In this document: positions 1 to 4,768 of the stretch, one piece after another
How the letters are laid out: each line of letters opens with the position of its first letter
Position numbering within the stretch: position 1 is the first letter of the stretch
NCBI GenBank assembly: GCA_021846695.1
Contig: JAJZWN010000079.1
Location: forward strand, 1 to 5,196
DNA: 5,196 bases
DNA from: Thermoplasmata archaeon
GTDB taxonomy: Archaea > Thermoplasmatota > Thermoplasmata > Thermoplasmatales > Thermoplasmataceae
Direction of reading: 5' to 3'
The notes under the pieces: model-generated
What the model was told of the DNA's origin: nothing
The model's input: only the letters and a program-made list of their open reading frames with translations
Database searches by the model: none
Made by a program: the position numbers and the translations under genes

Positions 1-11
1 AAATAAGAAAC

Positions 12-59
12 TGTGTTATTAATTAAAAATAAGAAATAGGGGTTTTAATTAATAATACA
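12..59. repeat. Long A/T-rich inverted repeat (hairpin), 17-pair stem
   Basis: Positions 12-28 pair with 43-59 over 17 positions. All are Watson-Crick except one G·T (15:56), and 13 perfect pairs lie next to the 14-nt loop (29-42, ending in GGGG). A 10-base direct repeat, AAATAAGAAA, also occurs at 1-10 and 27-36. The structure could be a transcription terminator or attenuator for something left of the window, a protein-binding site, or a small mobile-element remnant. The sequence alone does not decide between these. Confidence 0.6.
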
Positions 60-76
60 TAACTGAGTTACATTAA

Positions 77-361
77 TTTTTATGTTTGAAACCTGGAAAT
101 GCAAGGTCAGGTAATATAATCCAGTATTGTGACTCAGGTAGTGCAGATATGCAATACACGTTTATGGTAATCAGTGAGATGTTACCATGCAAAATCTCTA
201 AATTGAAAAATCTAATTAAGGAATAATTTTAAGAGAATACATTGTCCGTAGACCAGATCATAAAAGGACAATTTACCCCTATTCAGGAGGTAATACATCT
301 AGAGAATTCTGGATGTTATAATGAATCTATAGGAGAAATTATGTTTTATGAACATTATATA
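77..361 (+). pseudogene. Possible decayed protein-coding remnant, unrecognised
   Basis: One frame reads for about 49 codons from 77 (including the stretch NIIQYCDSGSADMQY), hits two stops close together at 224-226 and 230-232, then continues in the same frame for 43 codons (LSVDQIIKGQFTPIQEV, then CYNESIGEIMFYEHY) to TAA/TGA at 362-367. The composition looks protein-like, with few low-complexity runs, but there is no convincing start and I recognise no family. Two in-frame stop clusters suggest a dead gene or gene fragment. Stop-free runs of this length also arise by chance in such a region, so this is a tentative call. No promoter could be assigned. Confidence 0.22.
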
Positions 362-418
362 TAATGAAAAATATTCAACATCCTGATAATTTTTCTCTAT
401 AACTTATTGGCAATTAGT

Positions 419-581
419 ATGGTAATTGATAGAAAAATCTTCATTGAAAAGTTCAAGGCAAACCGGTAATTTTCTTTTAGACGCTATCAATATATCAGAC
501 ATTAAACCTTTTGCCCATGTGGTCTTTGATGGTACAATAAACTTTGATGTAGAATTCTATAATCAATTTTCAGAAAATTAA
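419..581 (+). pseudogene. Possible frameshifted short gene, unrecognised
   Basis: An ATG at 419 opens a frame reading MVIDRKIFIEKFKANR and stopping at TAA 467-469. Skipping one base within the CCGGTAA at 463-469 moves into a second frame that reads NFLLDAINISDIKPFA and continues through HVVFDGTINFDVEFYNQ to a stop at 579-581. Together this would be a protein of about 53 residues broken by a single-base insertion. A TATA-like CTATAACTT lies at about 395-403, close to where a leaderless promoter would sit. I do not recognise the product. It may be the tail of the same decayed locus as 77-361, a real small gene with a sequencing error, or chance. Confidence 0.25.
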
Positions 582-706
582 TAATAAAAACGGACAGGAT
601 ATTTTTGGAGAAATGTGACAACATGCAGGGGTATATGTATTAATATAATTACATTTATAAAAATATTTATATTATATTGATATTAATAACGGTGCCATTA
701 CATAAA

Positions 707-716
707 TTTATATAAA
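707..716 (+). promoter_or_regulatory. TATA box of the MFS transporter gene
   Basis: TTTATATAAA lies with its centre about 26 bp upstream of the ATG at 738, the normal archaeal TATA-to-start distance. Transcription would therefore begin at or very near the ATG and give a leaderless mRNA. This agrees with the absence of any Shine-Dalgarno sequence before 738. Confidence 0.55.
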
Positions 717-737
717 CTATTATATTATTATTCCTAC

Positions 738-2210
738 ATGAAAAATTTACTTTTGGAACTAGATAAGGATAAAACAGAATTACGCAACTTTTATTTAAGC
801 CTTGTTCTGATGGCCACACTTGGCGGTTTTCTTTACGGTTACGACCAGTCAGATATAGGTTCTGTCCTTATATTTATACCTTATTATGAGCATGCGTCGG
901 TCTTTGTTGTTGGATATATTGCGTCAGGCGCCTTACTGGGTGCAGCCCTGGGAGCTATAACTGCCGCGTTTCTTACAGATAAGTACGGCCGAAAATTCTT
1001 TTTGATTGCAGATATCGGAGTGTATGCCCTCGGTATAGTTCTTTCCATAGCAACGGTCAACGTTGTAATGCTAATGATAGCAAGAACAGTGGTCGGATTT
1101 GCCATTGGTGCTGATTCGGCAGTGGCGACGGCCTATATAAGTGAATTTACCCCGAGAAAGAGAAGAGGGAGATCCGGCGCAATGCAGCAATACATGATTA
1201 TCCTGGGGATATTCCTATCTTTCCTGGTGGCAATGATTACTTTTCTGGTAATTCCGGGCCTGGCATATTCCGTGGACTGGAGAATAATTCTGGGGCTTGC
1301 AATAATCCCGGCAATTTTAGCGCTTGTTATAAGGGTCAGAATGCCAGAATCACCCAGATGGCTTATAATCAACAAAAAGACAGATAAGGCAAAGAAAACA
1401 TTATCTAAATTCGGAATCAATGCAGATGATGGGGATATTAATTATACATTCAACATACTGGAAAAACAGAGAAAAAATTCTCGTAAACTTGACTCTGGAA
1501 CCAAAAGAGCACTATTGATTTCAGGATTGTTCATGATATTTTATATCGCCAACGGCGTGAATATACCCCTGATATACGGACCGTATATTATTTCCAGCCT
1601 TCCAATATTTCCATCAGTTACAAGCAAGGTGCTATCTGATGCGTATTCTATCGGTGCAACTGCAATTCTTGTTTTTATCATGCTAATTGCAACATATTTC
1701 GGTATGGCCAGCATTGATAAGGTTGGAAGGAGAAAACTCGCATTAATAGGTTTTATAGGCATGGCACTGAGCGACTTTATTGGGGGTGCCCTCTATCTTG
1801 TACATATAGATGTTGGATTGCTCTTCGGCCTTGCAGGGTATCTTATATTCTTTGGAATAGGAGGGGGAGTGGTTGCCTGGTTAATCCAGGGAGAGTATTT
1901 TCCAACGGCCTCCCGGGGATTTTTTGCTGCAATAGTTGCACTTATTGACTGGGTTACAAGCTTTGTTGTGGATGAGTTATTTCCATATATGGATTCCGTA
2001 CTTCATCTGGGTTATTCGGTAATTGTTTTTGCCTCAGTTTCTGTTATTGCAGTTATAACACTTTATTATACAATGCCCGAGACAAAAGATCTTTCAGTAG
2101 AGGAAATATCATCAATGTTCAGGGAAACAAAGTTATTTGATCTAAGAAATTATAATATTAAAACCCCTGAAAATAAAGAGGAAATTCATGATGTGTCTGG
2201 AGAGAAATAA
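738..2210 (+). CDS. MFS transporter, sugar porter type (substrate uncertain)
   Basis: A 490-residue membrane transporter of the major facilitator superfamily, sugar porter branch, expected to move a small solute (sugar or other organic compound) across the cell membrane by proton symport or facilitated diffusion. Signature motifs appear in the family order: GFLYGYDQSDIGS in TM1 (residues 30-42), loop motif DKYGRK (81-86), R116...G...YISEFTPRKRRGR (116-145), PESPRW (203-208) before the central cytoplasmic loop, DKVGRRK (327-333), GEYFPTASRG (385-394) and the closing PETKDLSVEEI (447-457). Hydrophobic segments fit 12 TM helices and the length is normal. One oddity is TM7, where many hexose carriers have a QQ-x-G-x-N motif: here it reads YIANGVNIPLIYG (269-281), so the paired glutamines are absent and a hexose substrate should not be assumed. 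The start is set by the TATA box at 707-716 and the hydrophilic N-terminus. It appears to be monocistronic. Confidence 0.93.
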   Translation: MKNLLLELDKDKTELRNFYLSLVLMATLGGFLYGYDQSDIGSVLIFIPYYEHASVFVVGYIASGALLGAALGAITAAFLTDKYGRKFFLIADIGVYALGIVLSIATVNVVMLMIARTVVGFAIGADSAVATAYISEFTPRKRRGRSGAMQQYMIILGIFLSFLVAMITFLVIPGLAYSVDWRIILGLAIIPAILALVIRVRMPESPRWLIINKKTDKAKKTLSKFGINADDGDINYTFNILEKQRKNSRKLDSGTKRALLISGLFMIFYIANGVNIPLIYGPYIISSLPIFPSVTSKVLSDAYSIGATAILVFIMLIATYFGMASIDKVGRRKLALIGFIGMALSDFIGGALYLVHIDVGLLFGLAGYLIFFGIGGGVVAWLIQGEYFPTASRGFFAAIVALIDWVTSFVVDELFPYMDSVLHLGYSVIVFASVSVIAVITLYYTMPETKDLSVEEISSMFRETKLFDLRNYNIKTPENKEEIHDVSGEK

Positions 2211-2241
2211 ATTATATTTTATATAACTTCATAGGATTTAG

Positions 2242-2258
2242 AATGTTCTAGGAACATT
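2242..2258. promoter_or_regulatory. 17-bp inverted repeat, candidate autoregulatory operator
   Basis: AATGTTC-TAG-GAACATT is a perfect inverted repeat with 7-bp arms and a 3-base centre. It ends 28 bp before the ATG at 2286 and overlaps the left edge of the TATA-like box, exactly where a dimeric HTH repressor would block TBP/TFB. Since the first gene downstream encodes an XRE-type HTH protein, it is the natural candidate ligand (inference). It could instead be a weak hairpin at the end of the transporter transcript. Confidence 0.5.
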
Positions 2259-2266
2259 TTAATATT
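2257..2266 (+). promoter_or_regulatory. TATA-like box of the ImmA/IrrE-DUF4411 operon
   Basis: TTTTAATATT is centred about 25 bp upstream of the ATG at 2286, so a leaderless transcript is expected. No Shine-Dalgarno sequence precedes the start. This spacing also favours ATG 2286 over the TTG at 2280. Confidence 0.4.
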
Positions 2267-2285
2267 CTTTTATTATTAGTTGATA

Positions 2286-3386
2286 ATGAAGTCTTTTGAG
2301 GTAAATGTTAATCCAGACATAATCAGATGGTCTCTGAAAACTATAAACATGCCTGAAGATGTTTTGATTAATAAAATGAAGATTAATAGAAATAAATTTG
2401 AAAAATGGCTAAATAATACCGATAGACTTACGTATATACAGCTACAGAAATTAGCCAAAATTGTTAATGTTAGTCCACTGATTTTCCTCTCTGATAAAAT
2501 ACCCGAAGATAAGCCTATGAATGTGTTCAGAACTTACACTGGAACAAGGGACAAATCATATAAAACATTATTAAAAATAAAACATACAGAGTTCCTGCAG
2601 AATATTGCTAGTGACCTTTATGATAACTTGAATATGGATAAAGAGCCTGAAATAGAACGGTATGAGGTAAATTCAAATCCACAGGAGGTAGCTATAAATG
2701 AAAGACGAAAGTTTTTCGATTTTAATGGGCAATTAAACTCTAGAAATAAATATGATGCATTAAATAAATTTAGAAATGAAGTTGAAGCCTTTAATATAAT
2801 TGTAATGCAATTACCTTTTGATGATATCAGGGGTTTTTCAGCAATTAATAAAAAGCCTTTTTTTATTGTTCTGAATTCCAGAGACACTCCTGAATCCAGG
2901 ATATTTTCACTATTTCACGAATATGCCCATATTTTGCTGGGGCAGAACGAATCTAATATAGATGATGATTATAATACTGATGATAAAATAGAACAATGGT
3001 GCAACAACTTCGCATCATATTTTCTGATAAATGATGATATAATAAAGGTGAATTATGAAAAGTATAGTTCTATAAACGAAACCGTAAACCATATTGCCTC
3101 CAGATACAAATTAAGTTATTCTATGATTTTCTATAGATTATATAAACTCGGATATATACGGGATTTCGAATCTGAATACAAGAAATTTATGGAAAATAAA
3201 ATCATTCCTAATAAAAAAGCCGGTGGTGGAAATTATATCGTGAAAATAAAGGCAGAATATGGTAATAAATTTATTAACCTTATAAATGAAAATTATGAAA
3301 AGAATGAAATTACACTAGATGATGCATTAACCTATCTCGGAGCTAAAATCAAGACATATAAAAAGTTGGTGGAGACGGTGAATTAA
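2286..3386 (+). CDS. XRE-type HTH + ImmA/IrrE (DUF955) zinc peptidase-domain protein
   Basis: A 366-residue protein with three parts (numbering from the ATG). Residues about 6-68 form an XRE-like helix-turn-helix (around KFEKWLNN...QLQKLAKIVNVSPLIFL). Residues about 130-255 are the ImmA/IrrE (COG2856) domain with the zinc site FHEYAH (H211, E212, H215) and the expected downstream glutamate in KIEQWCNNFASYFLI (E236). A C-terminal helical region carries a GGG turn at about 313-315. Known relatives, ImmA of ICEBs1 and IrrE/PprI of Deinococcus, cleave a repressor on a stress signal. HTH-fused forms often sit in toxin-antitoxin-like pairs. Here the stop overlaps the start of a DUF4411 gene, so the likely role is transcriptional regulator and neutraliser of that partner, probably autoregulated through 2242-2258. 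An in-frame TTG at 2280 would add two residues, but ATG 2286 is preferred. The gene is visibly more A/T-rich than the upstream transporter, which would fit lateral acquisition. Confidence 0.88.
   Translation: MKSFEVNVNPDIIRWSLKTINMPEDVLINKMKINRNKFEKWLNNTDRLTYIQLQKLAKIVNVSPLIFLSDKIPEDKPMNVFRTYTGTRDKSYKTLLKIKHTEFLQNIASDLYDNLNMDKEPEIERYEVNSNPQEVAINERRKFFDFNGQLNSRNKYDALNKFRNEVEAFNIIVMQLPFDDIRGFSAINKKPFFIVLNSRDTPESRIFSLFHEYAHILLGQNESNIDDDYNTDDKIEQWCNNFASYFLINDDIIKVNYEKYSSINETVNHIASRYKLSYSMIFYRLYKLGYIRDFESEYKKFMENKIIPNKKAGGGNYIVKIKAEYGNKFINLINENYEKNEITLDDALTYLGAKIKTYKKLVETVN
3377..3381 (+). promoter_or_regulatory. GGTGA Shine-Dalgarno inside the upstream gene
   Basis: GGTGA, complementary to the archaeal 16S rRNA 3' end, ends 4 bases before the ATG at 3386. 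The upstream gene's TAA (3384-3386) shares its last A with this ATG. The arrangement indicates translational coupling within one mRNA and fixes the start of the DUF4411 gene. It contrasts with the leaderless starts of the promoter-proximal genes. Confidence 0.65.
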
Positions 3387-3874
3387 TGAGTTATCTTATT
3401 GATACTTCATCACTAATATGCTTATTTAATAAGTATCCAGAAGAGGTATTCGGAACATTATACTCAAAATTTGATAATGAAATAAAGAGTAAAAACATAA
3501 AGGCACCTTTCCAGGTTTTAAACGAACTAAAAAGAGGAGATGATACAGCATATCACTGGGTTAAAACCTATAGCAAAATATTCTTTATAAGTTTGAATAA
3601 TAAAATACTTCAAAAGGCTGTTGAAATCATTGATAAATATCCAGAACTTACTAAAAATTTAGGGTTAACTAGCACCGGCAATGATCCCGCAGACCCATAT
3701 TTGATAGGCATAGCAGTACTTCACAAGGAGGAAAGTTTAGATACGCCAAATATAGTTAAAATTATCACGGAGGAGGGAAACAAAAAGAATCATATTCCTG
3801 ATATAGCCAGTAAATATGGCATAGATTGTATTAACATCTTGGATTTTTTCAAAGAAATGAAATGGAAGTTTTGA
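3386..3874 (+). CDS. DUF4411 family PIN-like protein, putative RNase toxin
   Basis: A 162-residue protein that matches DUF4411 along its whole length. The N-terminal strand YLIDTSSLI carries D6. N46-E47 lie in LNELKRGDD, W58 is in YHWVKTY, and KYPEL is at 84-88. An acidic cluster with NDPADPYLIGIA (D100, D103) precedes a helix, and the C-terminal part has IITEEG, HIPDIASKYGIDCIN and KWKF. D6, E47 and D100/D103 have the spacing of metal-binding residues in PIN-type nucleases, so the predicted activity is divalent-metal-dependent RNA cleavage, with tRNA or mRNA as possible targets. DUF4411 is itself uncharacterised as far as I know. It is translationally coupled (1-base overlap, GGTGA Shine-Dalgarno) behind the ImmA/IrrE-HTH gene, the antitoxin-first order usual for toxin-antitoxin operons. 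All acidic residues appear intact and there is no sign of decay. It could also be a defence effector other than a classic toxin. Confidence 0.88.
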   Translation: MSYLIDTSSLICLFNKYPEEVFGTLYSKFDNEIKSKNIKAPFQVLNELKRGDDTAYHWVKTYSKIFFISLNNKILQKAVEIIDKYPELTKNLGLTSTGNDPADPYLIGIAVLHKEESLDTPNIVKIITEEGNKKNHIPDIASKYGIDCINILDFFKEMKWKF

Positions 3875-3878
3875 TAAA

Positions 3879-3885
3879 TTTTTTT
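3879..3885 (+). terminator. T-tract terminator of the ImmA/IrrE-DUF4411 operon
   Basis: Seven T residues begin 4 bases after the stop codon of the DUF4411 gene, in a TTTTTTTGTTTATTTAT context. This is the usual archaeal terminator form, without a hairpin. A second T8 tract lies at 3932-3939. Confidence 0.5.
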
Positions 3886-3931
3886 GTTTATTTATATAAA
3901 AACTATGGGCGTGTCTTTTATAATAGTGTAA

Positions 3932-3979
3932 TTTTTTTTATCATTAAAATGGCCTCAATCAGCTTTATGATAAAGAAAA
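3932..3979. repeat. A/T-rich inverted repeat (hairpin), about 16-pair stem
   Basis: Positions 3932-3948 (T8 followed by ATCATTAAA) pair with 3964-3979 (TTTATGATAAAGAAAA) over 16 pairs. There is one T·G wobble (3936:3975) and one bulged T, and the 15-nt loop is 3949-3963. It begins 57 bp after the DUF4411 stop and may act as a back-up terminator or protect the mRNA 3' end. Its stem and loop sizes resemble those of the hairpin at 12-59, though the sequences differ. Confidence 0.5.
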
Positions 3980-4268
3980 CAAGATAAGATTTGCACTAAG
4001 TACACAGGATATTAGTATTCAAAGGGAATTTCTATTGTTAGGATTTATATAATATTTAAGTTCAGATACCATATATGATTGAGCTATTTTGGTCGAACAG
4101 TTGAACAGATGTAATGCATCCCACTTAATTATTGGTGTTATGAAAATAATTAGCTTAATTTTAACGGAAATAGTATAAGCCATACGGATGCTATTTATAT
4201 ATCGTATACTATATAATAAATAAAATCATACGATTTATTGTAAAGATTAGTCCTGAATTGAAGACATT
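3980..4268. other. Gene-poor intergenic stretch
   Basis: No convincing gene or structured RNA is seen here. It is A/T-rich with several TATA-like runs (4042-4055, 4193-4218), a short inverted repeat ATCGTAT/ATACGAT (4201-4207 and 4228-4234, 20-bp spacer), and one doubtful minus-strand ORF listed separately. Confidence 0.4.
4019..4183 (-). CDS. Doubtful 54-residue small ORF
   Basis: An ATG at 4183 on the minus strand opens a 54-codon frame to TGA at 4019-4021. The predicted peptide begins MAYTISVKIKLIIFITPIIK, with a short hydrophobic stretch (residues 9-19), and continues as a polar, Asn/Tyr-rich tail with one cysteine (C29). A TATATAGT sequence about 29 bp upstream (4209-4216) would suit leaderless expression. 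Against it, there is no recognisable family, the composition is odd, and ORFs of this size occur by chance. It is listed only because it fills the otherwise empty gap and has a plausible promoter. Confidence 0.15.
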   Translation of the reverse strand: MAYTISVKIKLIIFITPIIKWDALHLFNCSTKIAQSYMVSELKYYINPNNRNSL

Positions 4269-4293
4269 ACATCCTCTAGCTACCGTAGGATGT
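4269..4293. repeat. 7-bp inverted repeat downstream of the DsrE gene
   Basis: ACATCCT (4269-4275) and AGGATGT (4287-4293) are perfect inverted repeats around an 11-base centre that itself contains the start of CTAC-C-GTAG. It lies just beyond the T-tract of the DsrE gene and could form a small hairpin in a read-through transcript. Confidence 0.3.
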
Positions 4294-4297
4294 TCCC

Positions 4298-4304
4298 AAA
4301 AAAA
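4298..4304 (-). terminator. T7-tract terminator of the DsrE gene
   Basis: On the minus strand a run of seven T lies 11 bases after the TAA stop, preceded by the T/A-rich AAAATTTTAATAA. This is a standard archaeal T-tract terminator. Confidence 0.5.
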
Positions 4305-4315
4305 TTATTAAAATT

Positions 4316-4663
4316 TTAAAAAGTAACAACAGAAAATCCAGCATCCACTTCCTTTGCCGTCTGTACACCGCCCATAACCGGTTCGACCCCCTCCAGCAAC
4401 TGGCTTTCCATAAGGCCTATACCTTTAGCGGATACCTTGCAGTAAGTTACTTCTATGCCGGCTGATTTCATCTGACTGACTAAATCTGCAACGGGCTTTA
4501 TTCCGTTTGAATCTTTTAACAGATTTTCCACACCCCTTCCCAGAAACATGAAATTAACTGTTGCCCCGGCATTCTTAACAGTGCTGGTCGCAAAATTGGC
4601 TGCCACATTAACCATATTCAAATCATCTTTTCCCTTGGTCAGAATTACAAATATTTTTGCCAT
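4316..4663 (-). CDS. DsrE family protein (DsrE/DsrF/DsrH-like)
   Basis: A 115-residue soluble α/β protein of the DsrE/F/H superfamily, the usual single-domain length. It shows the first strand and turn MAKIFVILTKGKDD (1-14), the second strand VNFMFLGRGVENLL (36-49) and the third strand GIEVTYCKVSAKGIG (69-83). C75, its only cysteine, stands where TusD/DsrE proteins carry the persulfide-bearing cysteine. The C-terminal part runs through GVEPVMGG (92-99) to VDAGFSVVTF. Family members relay sulfane sulfur (tRNA thiolation, dissimilatory sulfur oxidation), and many archaeal copies have no assigned role. No TusA, rhodanese or heterodisulfide reductase genes are visible here, so a sulfur-carrier role is inferred from the cysteine alone. 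A weak GTGA Shine-Dalgarno lies 5 bases before the ATG. It is a single-gene unit between its own promoter and T-tract. Confidence 0.87.
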   Translation of the reverse strand: MAKIFVILTKGKDDLNMVNVAANFATSTVKNAGATVNFMFLGRGVENLLKDSNGIKPVADLVSQMKSAGIEVTYCKVSAKGIGLMESQLLEGVEPVMGGVQTAKEVDAGFSVVTF

Positions 4664-4685
4664 TTATATCACTACCTTTTATTGT

Positions 4686-4705
4686 AAATTGATATATATC
4701 AATTT
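4686..4705. promoter_or_regulatory. Perfect 20-bp palindrome over the DsrE gene TATA box
   Basis: AAATTGATAT followed by its exact reverse complement forms a perfect 20-bp palindrome centred at 4695/4696, about 32 bp upstream of the DsrE start. The inner GATATATATC serves as a TATA box, putting transcription start near 4670 with a leader of only a few bases. The flanking symmetry (AAATT...AATTT) exceeds what a TATA box needs and suggests an overlapping repressor site. Confidence 0.5.
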
Positions 4706-4741
4706 TCATTACAAATCCTTAACAATTGCTTAATTACAATA

Positions 4742-4751
4742 CTTATAAATA
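4742..4751 (-). promoter_or_regulatory. TATA-like sequence next to the IS end, facing the DsrE gene
   Basis: On the minus strand this reads TATTTATAAG-like (complement of CTTATAAATA) just outside the presumed IS end. It could start a longer transcript (from about 4720) into the DsrE gene. It is symmetric enough to be read on either strand. It competes with the better placed TATA inside 4686-4705. Confidence 0.25.
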
Positions 4752-4768
4752 GAGTGTCCAAACATACG
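4751..4768. mobile_element. Presumed terminal sequence of an IS4-type insertion sequence
   Basis: The bases AGAGTGTCCAAACATACG directly follow the transposase stop, where the terminal inverted repeat of the element should lie. The other end is beyond the right edge, so neither the repeat nor a target duplication can be verified, and the exact boundary is uncertain by several bases. Confidence 0.35.

Noticed and set aside
164..188. Inverted repeat ATGGTAA/TTACCAT with an 11-base loop
   Set aside because: Only 7 pairs, inside a possible decayed coding frame and with no regulatory context, so compatible with chance.
353..366. Palindrome CATTATATATAATG
   Set aside because: A/T alternation makes such palindromes frequent here, and no start codon lies at a fitting distance downstream with a credible gene.
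638..688. Inverted repeat TATTAATAT/ATATTAATA upstream of the transporter
   Set aside because: The arms are low-complexity A/T sequence and partly self-palindromic, so this looks like general promoter-region A/T richness.
884..1762. Several antisense open frames of 70-95 codons within the transporter gene
   Set aside because: They are shadows of the well-supported MFS gene, lack promoters of their own, and their translations show no family features.
2276..2887. Antisense open frames of 60 and 89 codons over the ImmA/IrrE gene
   Set aside because: They overlap a clearly recognised HTH-peptidase gene and have no independent support.
3908..3920. GGGCGTGTCTTTT as a possible second IS end matching AGAGTGTCC at 4751
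   Set aside because: The shared core is only about five bases, there is no transposase remnant between the two sites, and the transposase orientation puts the true partner end beyond the right edge.
4548..4733. Plus-strand 61-codon frame across the start of the DsrE gene
   Set aside because: It is mostly the complement of DsrE coding sequence and runs through its promoter palindrome. It has no sign of translation.
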